A stretch of DNA of 64,000 nt from Lutibaculum baratangense AMV1 (lineage in GTDB: Bacteria; Pseudomonadota; Alphaproteobacteria; Rhizobiales; Tepidamorphaceae). The stretch covers positions 248,001 through 312,000 of the forward strand of contig NZ_AWXZ01000017.1 in NCBI RefSeq assembly GCF_000496075.1, written 5' to 3'. Under the pieces are notes generated by a model that ran no database searches, was not told where the DNA came from, and saw only the letters and a program-made list of their open reading frames with translations. Position 1 is the stretch's first letter. Each line of letters begins with the position of its first letter. This document shows positions 1 to 13,362 of this stretch, in pieces. A program made the translations under genes and the position numbers.

Positions 1-819
1 CTCTTCTCCGACATCCTCGTCGTGCCCGACGCCCTCGGTCAGGACGTGAGGTTCGAGGTCGGCGAGGGACCGAGGCTTCAGCCGATCACCACCGAGGCAC
101 ATCTCAGCACCCTCGATCTTAACGGGGCGTTAAGGCGCCTCAGCCCGGTGCTGGAGACCGTCGAGCGGGTTCGGGCGGCCCTCGCCCCCGAGAAGACCCT
201 TCTGGGCTTCTGCGGGGCTCCCTGGACCGTTGCGACCTATATGATCGCCGGCCATGCAACGCCCGACCAGGCGCCGGCCAGGATGCTCGCCTACGAGAAC
301 CCTGGCTTCCTCGAGCGGCTCCTCGACATGCTCGTCGAGGCCTCCGCGCAATATCTCGTCGCCCAGCTGAAGGCGGGCGCGGATGCCGTTCAGATCTTCG
401 AGAGCTGGGCCGGTCCGCTGCCGGAGCGCGAGTTCCATCGCTGGGTGATCGAACCGACCCGCGCGCTCGTGCGCCGGGTCCGGGCGGAGGTGCCGGGCGC
501 CAGGATCATCGGCTTTCCCCGCGCCGCGGGCCTGAGGCTCGAGCCGTATCTCGACGGTGTGGCCCCCGACATGGTGGCGCTCGACTGGACGGTGCCTCTC
601 GAATATGCGCAGCGCATCCAGTCGCGCATCCCGATCCAGGGCACGCTCGATCCGCTGGCGCTGCTCGTCGGCGGCGAGGCACTCGATGCGGAGGTCCGTC
701 GCATCCTCGGCGTGCTCGGCGGCGGCCCCTTCGTCTTCAATCTCGGCCACGGCATCATCAAGGAGACGCCGATCCCGCATGTCGAGCGGCTGGTCGCGCT
801 CGTGCGCGGAGAGGCGTGA
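1..819 (+). CDS. hemE: Uroporphyrinogen decarboxylase (5'-truncated by window edge)
   Basis: HemE decarboxylates the four acetate side chains of uroporphyrinogen III to give coproporphyrinogen III in cytosolic heme synthesis. The reading frame is open from base 1, and its first visible residues (LFSDILVVPDALGQ) match the conserved HemE segment after the N-terminal active-site region. About 272 residues are present; the family is usually near 345, so roughly 70 N-terminal residues lie upstream of the window. Later segments typical of the family include GFCGAPWTVATYMI and the C-terminal FNLGHGI. The stop overlaps the start of hemJ by 4 bases (GTGA), so the two are probably co-translated. In Caulobacter hemE borders the replication origin, which makes the unseen upstream DNA interesting. 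Confidence 0.96.
   Translation, partial: LFSDILVVPDALGQDVRFEVGEGPRLQPITTEAHLSTLDLNGALRRLSPVLETVERVRAALAPEKTLLGFCGAPWTVATYMIAGHATPDQAPARMLAYENPGFLERLLDMLVEASAQYLVAQLKAGADAVQIFESWAGPLPEREFHRWVIEPTRALVRRVRAEVPGARIIGFPRAAGLRLEPYLDGVAPDMVALDWTVPLEYAQRIQSRIPIQGTLDPLALLVGGEALDAEVRRILGVLGGGPFVFNLGHGIIKETPIPHVERLVALVRGEA
119..133 (+). promoter_or_regulatory. CtrA-type TTAA-N7-TTAA motif inside hemE
   Basis: The sequence reads TTAA, seven bases, TTAA, which is the core of the full CtrA recognition motif (TTAA-N7-TTAAC); the base after the second half is G instead of C. It uses a TTA leucine codon, which is rare in this GC-rich gene. Seen: the motif. Known: CtrA sites regulate the hemE-proximal origin in Caulobacter. 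Inferred: binding here. A chance match is possible but unlikely at this base composition. Confidence 0.4.
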
Positions 820-1256
820 AGGCAATGGACCTCTATCCCTGGATCAAGACGGCCCACATCCTGTCGCTCATCGCCTGGATGGCGGCGCTGTTCTACCTGC
901 CCCGGCTCTACGTCTATCATGCCGACGCATTGCAAGGCGGCGAGGCGTCGGAGACCTTCAAGGTGATGGAGCGGCGGCTGCTCCGGGCGATCGCCAACCC
1001 GGCGATGATCGCGACCTGGATCTTCGGACTCTGGCTCGCCGTCGCCTATGTCGGCTTCGCCGGCAATGGCTGGCTGCACGCCAAGATCTTCCTCGTCGTC
1101 CTGCTGACCGGCTACCACATGATGCTCGCCCGCTGGCGGCGCGGCTTCGCCGGCGACGCGAACGAGAGGAGCGCGCGCTTCTACCGCATCATGAACGAGG
1201 TGCCGACGCTCCTCCTGATTGCCATCGTCATCCTCGTCGTCGTGAAGCCGTTCTGA
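816..1256 (+). CDS. hemJ: Protoporphyrinogen IX oxidase, HemJ family
   Basis: HemJ is the membrane-bound oxidase that converts protoporphyrinogen IX to protoporphyrin IX in bacteria lacking HemG or HemY. The 146-residue product opens with the family pattern PWIKTAHILSLIAWMAALFYLPRL in pieces: a conserved histidine in the first helix, then the YLPRLYVYH segment. Four hydrophobic helices are visible. The GTG start overlaps the hemE stop by 4 bases; an ATG three codons later (base 825) is an alternative and would match the start of many homologues better. It sits between hemE and rho, the usual Rhizobiales order, so it is a heme-pathway operon partner. Confidence 0.92.
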   Translation: MKAMDLYPWIKTAHILSLIAWMAALFYLPRLYVYHADALQGGEASETFKVMERRLLRAIANPAMIATWIFGLWLAVAYVGFAGNGWLHAKIFLVVLLTGYHMMLARWRRGFAGDANERSARFYRIMNEVPTLLLIAIVILVVVKPF

Positions 1257-1475
1257 GCGTCTCCGCGCTTTTACGGGCTTGTCTCGCCACGGCGAGGCGT
1301 CTATATCTGTCTTGCCTACCTTCCGTGGTGGCAGGCTAGAACGCGCCTGCGTCCGCTCCCGACCCGCGAGTTTGAAACGATATCCTCGACGCGTATGAGC
1401 GAGGAGCGGGCTCGTCACAGCACCATCTTCCCCGATATCCGACAATCGCCAGACAGGGCACGTGAGGAATTCCCG

Positions 1476-2741
<1,266 letters not shown>

Positions 2742-2783
2742 TCGGGGCGGGCTGAAACCGTCGCCGTTCTCTCAGATGTCCGG

Positions 2784-2813
2784 AAAGGGTCCGCTCGCGG
2801 GCCCTTTTCTTTT
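2784..2813 (+). terminator. Intrinsic terminator between convergent rho and P450
   Basis: AAAGGGTCCG and CGGGCCCTTT pair over ten positions (one G-U) around a three-base loop and are followed on the plus strand by TTCTTTT. It lies 43 bases after the rho stop and before the 3' end of the convergent P450 gene. On the minus strand the stem is also followed by a pyrimidine run, so it may work in both directions. Confidence 0.7.
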
Positions 2814-2832
2814 GGATCGAGGCCTGGCGGCG

Positions 2833-4200
2833 TCACCCGGTGGCGTCACGCGGGCTTGCGGTCTCGCGCAGCCGGAAGCGCAGGGCGAAGTTGTCGAGCG
2901 TGCCGGGCAGGGGATGGTCTGGGTGGAGCGTGTCCGGCTGGACGAGCTCGAATCCGGACGCACTCAACAGTTCCGCCAGCATGAGGCTGCCCACGGTCGG
3001 CACGAGGTTGCGCGCGGGGCAGATCGCGGGGCCGCCGCTGAACGGTATCAGCGGCCAATCTCCCTGCCTTTGCGGATTAAGCCAGATGTCGGGCTCGAAC
3101 CGGTGCGCGAAGGGCAGGTTCTCGTCGTCGCGATGGAAGAACGGCGCGTAGATGAAGACGCCCGTGCCGGCGGGCATCGTGCCGGCGTCCCACTGCGTGT
3201 CCCGCGTCGTCTGGCGCAGCACGGCCGGCGTTGTCGGCCAGAGGCGCAGCGATTCGAGGATCGTGGCGCGCAGGAATGGGAGGTCCAGCTTCTCCGTCGC
3301 TGCCCGGTCCGCGGCCTCGTCGCGGGCGCGGGCCTCGGCGGCCCGGTGGCTCGCGAGAAGGACCAGCGCCCTCGCGGTCGCCATTCCCGCCGGGCCGAAG
3401 GCGAAGAGCCATTGCGCGACCTGGTGGGATGGCGCTGTTTCAGGTTCCTGCGGCGTCCGGGCGATGGTCTCCGCGAGGCTGCCGCTCTCCGCCCGGTCGA
3501 GATGATCCTGCACGCGCTGATGAAAGCGCGCGCGCATCGTCCTGTCCTTGGGGGCCAGAAACGCCCAGTTGGCGCGCGAGCGGAGCGACGTCATCATGTC
3601 GGACAGGGCGGTGTCGTCGGCTGCTCCATCGCCGAAGATCACGCGTCTCACGATGCGGCCCCAGGAAGCCACGAAATCGTCCCAGCCGAGCTCTCCGGCC
3701 GGCGCGACATTCGCCATGAGCCTCTCGGCCTCCTCGGCTACGATCCTCGCGAAATGTCCTGTCTGCCGGTGCACCGGCCGTTCCGCTTCCAAAGCGCGCT
3801 CGTTGAACTGCCGGCGCTCAGCCCTCTTCGCGCCTTGGGAGACGAGGGCGTTCTTCGGCTCGAAATGCGACAGGGCGGCCCGCTTTTCGCTCGAGGCGGT
3901 GGCGAAGGGCTCCGGCGACTCGTCGAGCACCCGGCGGACATGCTCCGTGCCGAGCACGATCGCCTGGTTCCTGACCGGAAGCCTCAGCAGAAGCGGACCG
4001 TCGCCATACTTGCGTCGCAGCGCCTGCATCTGCCTGACCGCCCGCTCGTCGAGGCGTGCGCGCTCCGCCAGCGCGACCGCTCCCGGCCGGCGGACGATGA
4101 GGCCCTTAGACCAGGTGGGCAGGGCCACCTGCGTGGCGAAGGCCACGCTGTCGGCGATGCTCGCCTGGGGCAGTGAAGCTGCCTTGTTCCGCTTGGCCAT
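2833..4200 (-). CDS. Cytochrome P450 with atypical I-helix
   Basis: The product (455 residues) is a soluble heme monooxygenase-type protein of unknown substrate. The heme-thiolate loop PFSGGPAICPARN places the ligand cysteine near residue 394, and the K-helix ExxR is ESLR (316-319). The I-helix reads AGMATA (271-276): the threonine is kept but the usual acidic residue before it is alanine, so oxygen activation may differ from the standard mechanism. No signal peptide is evident. The ATG at 4200 has AGGAG 7 bases upstream and is preferred over an upstream ATG at 4275. No ferredoxin or reductase gene adjoins it. It lies downstream of the PBP gene on the same strand, within a block inserted between rho and mnmE. 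Confidence 0.9.
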   Translation of the reverse strand: MAKRNKAASLPQASIADSVAFATQVALPTWSKGLIVRRPGAVALAERARLDERAVRQMQALRRKYGDGPLLLRLPVRNQAIVLGTEHVRRVLDESPEPFATASSEKRAALSHFEPKNALVSQGAKRAERRQFNERALEAERPVHRQTGHFARIVAEEAERLMANVAPAGELGWDDFVASWGRIVRRVIFGDGAADDTALSDMMTSLRSRANWAFLAPKDRTMRARFHQRVQDHLDRAESGSLAETIARTPQEPETAPSHQVAQWLFAFGPAGMATARALVLLASHRAAEARARDEAADRAATEKLDLPFLRATILESLRLWPTTPAVLRQTTRDTQWDAGTMPAGTGVFIYAPFFHRDDENLPFAHRFEPDIWLNPQRQGDWPLIPFSGGPAICPARNLVPTVGSLMLAELLSASGFELVQPDTLHPDHPLPGTLDNFALRFRLRETASPRDATG

Positions 4201-4347
4201 GTGCTGCTCCTGTTCCACACCGCCATTGCGGGGGCCGCTATGTCCGGGGAATGCCGGGCACGGCGGGTAGGCCACCTAGACGCGGTGGCCTTCGCGACGG
4301 TTCCGCAGACGCGGCGGCGGGGGCGTCGGCGCCCTTTGGAACCCGAT

Positions 4348-6498
4348 CTACCGCTCGCAGAGCTTGCGGGGTCCCCGGTAGGGCTGGAAGGTGCAGTCGG
4401 CCGCGCGGAACGAGCGATAGGCACGGGAGCAGGCGCGAATATTGCAGGTCGGCCCGTCCGTCCGTGCCGCCGGCCGCGCGGCGAAGCCCGCGCGCGCGGG
4501 CACTTCCTCCAGGGACACCGTCACCTCTCCCTCTTTCGCGGGCGGGCCGTCGTCGCGCGGCATCGGCTGGCTTTCGAGGTCGCGCAAGACTGTGTCGGCA
4601 CCCGTCATGAAGCGCCGCCAGATCTCAGCCGGCAGCGTCCCGCCGGTCACGCCGTTCATGGGGGAATTGTCGTCGTTGCCCAGCCACACGCCGGCGACGA
4701 GCTGTCCGTTGAAGCCGATGAACCATGCGTCCCGGTACTCCTGGGTGGTTCCAGTCTTGCCAGCGGCCGGCTCGCTCAGGCGCGCCGCCTGCCCCGTTCC
4801 TTCCTCCACGGCGAGCATGAGCAGTTGCGTGAGTGGTCGCTGAAGCGCGCCGAGGGGCTCGGAATCCGCCTGGGTGCCGATCCCGAAATACTGTCCGTCC
4901 TGCATGCTGAACCCTGCCAGCCCGTGGGCCTCGATCGGCGCTTTCCCGGCGCGGATGGCCGCATAGGCCTCCGTCATGTCGAGAAGCGTAACCTCCGAGG
5001 CGCCCAGCGCGAGGCTGGGCGTGGCGGTGAGGTCGGATTCGATGCCGAGCTCGCGCGCGGCCTCGATCACGGCGTCCAGCCCGACATCCATGGCGACATT
5101 GACCGCCGCTGCGTTGAGAGATTTCGCGAAGGCTTCGGCGACGGTGACCCTCCCCGAATAGCGCTCGCCGAAGTTGTTCGGGACGTAGCCGTCGTAGTCC
5201 ACCGGCGCATCCTCGATGACGCTGGCCGGCGCCAGTCCCGCCTTCAGCGCGGCGAGATACACGAAGAGCTTGAACGTGGAGCCGGGTTGGCGCCGTGCCT
5301 GTACAGCCCGGTTGAACTTGCTTCCGGCATAGTCTCGGCCGCCGACCATGGCGACGACGGCGCCGTCCGGACGCATCGCCACGAGTGCCGCCTCCGTCGC
5401 TTGGGTCTCGGCCCCGAACTCGTCGAGCACCGCGTTCACGGCATCTTCCGCGACCGCCTGCAGCCGTAGATCGAGTGTCGTGCGTACCGTCACGGGTCCC
5501 CTGAAAGTACCGGCGACCTCGCGTGCGGGAACGATCGCCCAATCGGCAAACCAGTTCCCGCCGCCAGTGGAGGGGACGGCCGGCTGGAGCCGCTCGATCT
5601 TCGCCACGGCTTCTTCAGCTTCTTCCGGCCTAAGGTGCCCCTCTTTCGCCATGACGGCGATGACGGTCTTCGCGCGCTCCTGCGCCGCCTCGAGGTTTAC
5701 CAGCGGGTTGAGGCGGGCCGGCGCACGAATGATGCCGGCGAGCATGGCGCTCTCATCGACCCCGAGATCTGCGACCTCCTTGTCGAAGTAGCGCCTCGCT
5801 GCGGCGGGCAGACCGTGTGCGCCGGAGCCCATGTAAATTTCGTTGAGGTAGCGCTCCAGGATTTGTGGCTTGCCCATCCGCTTCTCGGCAAGGAAGGCGA
5901 GAACGGCTTCCTGCACTTTGCGCCGGAATCTCCGTTCCGGCTCGAGGTGGCGAATCTTGACGAGTTGCTGGGTGATCGTGCTGCCGCCCTCGACCACGCG
6001 CCCGGCCCACAGATTGTTAACCGCCGCCCGGGCGATGCCCCGCCAATCGATCCCGAGATGCTCCCAGAACCTCCTGTCCTCGATGGTCAGCACGGCCTGG
6101 ATCGTGTGCTGTGGAAAGGTTTCGAGAGGGGCATCCGGTGCCCTGAAGGCGCCGTCGCGCAGCAGGAGTTCGCCGTCGGATGCTTCGAGCACAACCACGG
6201 GAGAGGCGCCCGTACCCGTCAGAGCCTCGTAGGAAAGATCGTGCAGCGCCCAATAGGCCGATCCTGCCAACGCCGCCGCGGCGGCGATCAGGACGGCAGC
6301 CGGGCCGTAGACCCAATATGCTCGGGAGCGGGTCTGGCCTTGGGCAGGTGATGTGCGGGGATCCGCCGACCGCCGGTCGATGTTTCTGGAGCTCCACTGC
6401 AAAGGTCGCGGAAGCCTGAGCTGCAACGGCCGCGTCGATTTGGGAATTGAATCCAGAATAGATTCAAGACACGCTTTTCCTCGACCTAACAAGTACAT
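4348..6498 (-). CDS. Bifunctional penicillin-binding protein (GT51 plus transpeptidase) with BA14K-like tail
   Basis: This class A PBP polymerises and cross-links peptidoglycan at the periplasmic face. From the chosen ATG (6498; 716 residues) there is a basic cytoplasmic segment, one membrane helix at about 61-85, a GT51 domain with catalytic Glu near 140 in EDRRFWEHLG and GGSTITQQLVK, and a transpeptidase domain with Ser in PGSTFK near 407, SLN near 460 and KTGTT near 581. The C-terminus carries a Cys-rich segment (CSRAYRSFRAADC then PYRGPRKLC) resembling the BA14K motif of Rhizobiales secreted proteins. The frame stays open to 7161, but that extension is low-complexity and overlaps the DUF1236 gene; ATG 6528 is an alternative. 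Neither start has a clear ribosome-binding site. Confidence 0.88.
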   Translation of the reverse strand: MYLLGRGKACLESILDSIPKSTRPLQLRLPRPLQWSSRNIDRRSADPRTSPAQGQTRSRAYWVYGPAAVLIAAAAALAGSAYWALHDLSYEALTGTGASPVVVLEASDGELLLRDGAFRAPDAPLETFPQHTIQAVLTIEDRRFWEHLGIDWRGIARAAVNNLWAGRVVEGGSTITQQLVKIRHLEPERRFRRKVQEAVLAFLAEKRMGKPQILERYLNEIYMGSGAHGLPAAARRYFDKEVADLGVDESAMLAGIIRAPARLNPLVNLEAAQERAKTVIAVMAKEGHLRPEEAEEAVAKIERLQPAVPSTGGGNWFADWAIVPAREVAGTFRGPVTVRTTLDLRLQAVAEDAVNAVLDEFGAETQATEAALVAMRPDGAVVAMVGGRDYAGSKFNRAVQARRQPGSTFKLFVYLAALKAGLAPASVIEDAPVDYDGYVPNNFGERYSGRVTVAEAFAKSLNAAAVNVAMDVGLDAVIEAARELGIESDLTATPSLALGASEVTLLDMTEAYAAIRAGKAPIEAHGLAGFSMQDGQYFGIGTQADSEPLGALQRPLTQLLMLAVEEGTGQAARLSEPAAGKTGTTQEYRDAWFIGFNGQLVAGVWLGNDDNSPMNGVTGGTLPAEIWRRFMTGADTVLRDLESQPMPRDDGPPAKEGEVTVSLEEVPARAGFAARPAARTDGPTCNIRACSRAYRSFRAADCTFQPYRGPRKLCER

Positions 6499-6867
6499 GA
6501 TATCGCGGCCAGTGGATGCGAAGAACATCTTGAGAGCCCGCGCAGTGTGGCTTCTGTGTCTTCGCATGCCGACCGTGTCTACGGGTTCCGAGCGATTGCC
6601 GTGTCCCTCGGGGGCAGCCATGGTGGTGGGTATCTCCGGCCGTGTTGTCGCGATCCGCCGCAGTTGTGGATGCCGGAGGGAACGGGTCCGACGGGAGAAA
6701 GATCCAGCGGCTGGTCGCGTTCTTCCGCCGCGATCTTCTTTGGGGGCGACGCCGGAGTCGGATGGGGAGACCGGCGGCATTTGCGGCGAGTCAGGAACCG
6801 CATCTTCCAGCGGGGCGTTCTCCGACGCGGGCGGAGGGCTCAAACCATTGTACTGGAGATCCCCGAC
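6499..6867. other. Divergent intergenic region between the PBP and DUF1236 genes
   Basis: This 369-base gap separates two divergent genes and should hold both promoters. Several frames are open by chance, but none gives a recognisable protein. The ribosome-binding site of the DUF1236 gene (GGAG, 9 bases before its ATG) is at the right edge. Just inside the PBP gene (6447-6467) is a perfect inverted repeat, TTGAATC-N7-GATTCAA, made of two GANTC methylation sites; if the true PBP start is further downstream, this would be promoter DNA. Confidence 0.5.
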
Positions 6868-7173
6868 ATGAAGATGCATGTCCTCGCCGTTGCTGGCGCT
6901 CTTGCGATCGGTGCTCCCGCACTGGCTCAGACCGTCGTGATCCAACCCGAGCAGGAGACGGTCATCCGCGAGTATGTCACGACGCATCAGGTCCAGCCGA
7001 TCGAACCGCCAGCCGATGTGCAGATCGAGGTGGGCGCGACGCTGCCGGACACGGTGGAAGTGTATCCGGTCGAAGCTCAGGATCTCGACAGGGACTACAG
7101 CTACGTGGTGGTCGGTCAGCGCACGGTGCTGGTCGAGCCCGAGACGCGCCGGGTCATTCACATCATCGAGTGA
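6868..7173 (+). CDS. DUF1236 family secreted protein
   Basis: A 101-residue protein of unknown function with a clear Sec signal peptide (MKMHVLAVAGALAIGAPALAQ, cleavage after ALA) followed by a mature part ending in YSYVVVGQRTVLVEPETRR and VIHIIE, which is the DUF1236 signature found in many Rhizobiales periplasmic proteins. The ATG at 6868 has GGAG 9 bases upstream; a second ATG two codons later is possible. It is divergent from the PBP gene. No catalytic residues are apparent, so the role is unknown, perhaps structural in the envelope. Confidence 0.85.
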   Translation: MKMHVLAVAGALAIGAPALAQTVVIQPEQETVIREYVTTHQVQPIEPPADVQIEVGATLPDTVEVYPVEAQDLDRDYSYVVVGQRTVLVEPETRRVIHIIE

Positions 7174-7364
7174 CTGCTGGTGATCGCCAGCCTCGTGCGG
7201 TGAGGCCGGGGCTGGCGGTTTCCATCCAGCGAGTCAGCTCTGGTCGTTGACCGCCGTTCAGACGCTTGAGCAGGGGCAGGAGCAGGACCTCTGTCCAACC
7301 GCCGAATGACGCCTCTCGCCAGCAGGGAGGATGCGAGCCGCCGCACCATGAGCGGCCGTGGCCG

Positions 7365-9383
<2,019 letters not shown>

Positions 9384-9432
9384 GTCGGGGCTCCGTGCTG
9401 CTGCTCGACCGAAGTGAACTAGGGGAACAGTC

Positions 9433-10770
9433 TTGACCGGGAACGGGTCCGGCACGCCAGACACGATTTTTGCAGCCGCCACGCCGTTCGGCCGCTCCGC
9501 CATCGGCGTCTTACGCCTGTCCGGGCCGGCTTGCCGGGCAGTGTGCGAGAAGATCGCCGGCAAGGTGCCGGAGCCGCGCCGGGCAGCCTTCCGCCGGCTG
9601 CGCGACGAAACGGGCGAGGTGATCGACGAGGCACTCGTCCTGTTCTTCGCCGGCCCGAACAGCGAGACCGGCGAGGACTGCCTGGAACTCCAGGCCCACG
9701 GCAGCCCGGCCGTGCTCCAGCGCCTGGCCGCGCTCCTCGGCGACTTCCCCGGCTGCCGGCCGGCCGAGCCCGGCGAGTTCGCGCAGCGCGCCTTCCTGAA
9801 CGGCAAGGTCGATCTCACGGCCGTCGAAGGCCTGGCCGATCTCGTCGATGCCGAGACGGAGGCGCAGCGGCGCCTCGCCGTGCGCCAGATGGGCGGCTCC
9901 CTGCGCGACCTCTACGAGGGCTGGCGCACCCGCCTCGTCGAGATCCTGGCGCTCGCCGAGGCCGGCATCGACTTCGTCGACGAGGGCGATGTCGGCGGCG
10001 ACATCGGCCACACGATCGCGCCCATTCTCGAGGAGCTGAGGCGGGAGATCGAGGCCCACCTCTCCGACGCCCGCCGCGGCGAGCGCATCCGCCACGGCGC
10101 GGTCGTCACGCTGGCCGGGTCGCCGAATGTGGGCAAGTCGTCGCTGATGAACGCGCTGGCGCGGCGCGAGGTGGCGATCGTCACCGACGTGCCCGGCACG
10201 ACGCGGGACCGGCTCGAGGTCAGGCTCGACCTCGACGGCATGGCCGTCACCGTCATCGACACGGCGGGCCTGCGCGAGACGGCCGACGTCGTCGAGCGCG
10301 AGGGCGTGCGCCGGGCGCGGCTCGCCATAAAGGAGGCCGACCTCGTCCTGCTCCTCGGCGCCGGCGGCCCGCCGATCTCGACTCACGACGGCGAGGTCGA
10401 GACGTGGCGGGTCGAGAGCAAGGTCGACCTCACCGGCTCGCTCCCCGGCCGCCGCGACGACGGCACGTTCGGGATCTCGGTGAAGACGGGCGACGGCGTA
10501 GCCGACCTGCTCGACGCCCTCGCGGAACGGTTCCGCCACGACGTGGCGTCGAGCGGCGACGTGCTGTTGACGCAGGCCCGACACCGTCGCCATCTCAGCG
10601 AGTGCGTCGACGCGCTGGCGGCGGCGGTGCGCATCGGCTACGACGGCGAGCCCGACCTCTTCGCCGAGGAGTTGCGGCGCGCGGCGAGGAGCCTCGGCCG
10701 CATCACCGGCCGCGTCGACGTGGAGGAGGTGCTGGGCGCGATCTTCGAGCGGCTCTGCATCGGGAAGTAG
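9433..10770 (+). CDS. mnmE: tRNA modification GTPase MnmE
   Basis: MnmE, with MnmG, installs the aminomethyl group at C5 of the wobble uridine in certain tRNAs. The 445 residues show the N-terminal formyl-THF-binding domain ([22 protein letters not shown]), the inserted GTPase domain with P-loop [10 protein letters not shown]2/G3 region VPGTTRD and DTAGLRE, a non-canonical G4 reading SKVD in place of NKxD, and the C-terminal CIGK with the catalytic cysteine. The only usable start after the upstream in-frame stop at 9415 is TTG at 9433, with AGGGG 9 bases before it. It is followed without any gap by mnmG. Confidence 0.96.
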   Translation: MTGNGSGTPDTIFAAATPFGRSAIGVLRLSGPACRAVCEKIAGKVPEPRRAAFRRLRDETGEVIDEALVLFFAGPNSETGEDCLELQAHGSPAVLQRLAALLGDFPGCRPAEPGEFAQRAFLNGKVDLTAVEGLADLVDAETEAQRRLAVRQMGGSLRDLYEGWRTRLVEILALAEAGIDFVDEGDVGGDIGHTIAPILEELRREIEAHLSDARRGERIRHGAVVTLAGSPNVGKSSLMNALARREVAIVTDVPGTTRDRLEVRLDLDGMAVTVIDTAGLRETADVVEREGVRRARLAIKEADLVLLLGAGGPPISTHDGEVETWRVESKVDLTGSLPGRRDDGTFGISVKTGDGVADLLDALAERFRHDVASSGDVLLTQARHRRHLSECVDALAAAVRIGYDGEPDLFAEELRRAARSLGRITGRVDVEEVLGAIFERLCIGK

Positions 10771-12677
<1,907 letters not shown>

Positions 12678-12681
<4 letters not shown>

Positions 12682-13325
12682 GCGACCGCGCAGAGGGCGA
12701 GAAGCTGCTGCAGCAGCTGACGGGCGGTGTTTCACGTGAAACGCTGGAACGTCTCGAAGCCTATGTCGAGACGCTGCGCCAGTGGCAGTCGGTGAAGAAC
12801 CTCGTCGGGCCGGAGACGCTGGCGCATATCTGGACGCGCCACGTGGCGGATTCCGCGCAGCTCGTTCCCCACATCCCGCCGGGTGCCCGCATCGCCGATC
12901 TCGGCAGCGGGGCCGGCCTGCCCGGCCTGGTGCTGGCCTGCTGCCTCGAAGGCACCGGCGCCCACGTCACGCTCGTCGAGGCGAACGGCCGCAAGTGCGG
13001 CTTCCTGCGCGCCGCCGCCCGCGCCGCCGGCGTCAAGGTCACGGTCGTGAACGCGCGCATCGAGGACGCTCTGGCAGCACCCGATCTTTCTGTGGATATC
13101 GTCACGGCGCGCGCGCTGGCGCCGCTGCCGGAGCTTCTGCGGCTGGCATTTCCGCTGCTCGCGCAAGGTGCTATCGGGCTCTTCCACAAGGGCCGAGATG
13201 TTGATGAAGAATTGACCGACTCCGCAAGATATTGGAGTATCGAGCATGAGCTCCTGCCGAGCGGCACCCACGAGGACGGCAGGCTGCTCCTGATCCGCGG
13301 CTGCCGGCCGAGATCGGCCGCATGA
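12678..13325 (+). CDS. rsmG: 16S rRNA (guanine527-N7)-methyltransferase RsmG
   Basis: RsmG uses S-adenosylmethionine to methylate G527 of 16S rRNA. The 215-residue protein contains the SAM-binding motif [16 protein letters not shown] near residues 72-87 and the family segments [11 protein letters not shown] and [11 protein letters not shown]. The ATG overlaps the mnmG stop (ATGA), implying translational coupling. Codons 17-21 (VSRET) are provided by a parS palindrome. It sits in the conserved mnmG-rsmG-parA-parB order. Confidence 0.95.
12728..12743. other. parS: parS site inside rsmG
   Basis: TGTTTCACGTGAAACG matches the parS consensus at 15 of 16 positions; only the last base differs. It encodes VSRET in RsmG and lies 1.5 kb upstream of parB. 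Confidence 0.92.
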
Positions 13326-13362
13326 GCCTGCGACGCGACCTGCCAGAGGAGGCCCGAGAGCG

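Noticed and set aside
1288-1301. Short palindrome CTCGCC-AC-GGCGAG after hemJ as a terminator
   Set aside because: The two-base loop cannot fold as RNA and no T-run follows.
1395-1475. Upstream in-frame start for rho (27 extra residues)
   Set aside because: The resulting length exceeds the family norm and the Shine-Dalgarno sequence is positioned for 1476.
6499-7161. N-terminal extension of the PBP frame to 7161
   Set aside because: It overlaps the well-supported DUF1236 gene and has no similarity to the PBP family; the frame is open by composition only.
7187-7220. Inverted repeat GCCAGCC...GGCTGGC after the DUF1236 gene as a terminator
   Set aside because: The loop is long and internally ambiguous, and only three T residues follow; not enough to call.
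13088-13100. TGTGGATAT resembling a DnaA box
   Set aside because: One isolated imperfect match inside rsmG; no cluster or AT-rich element.
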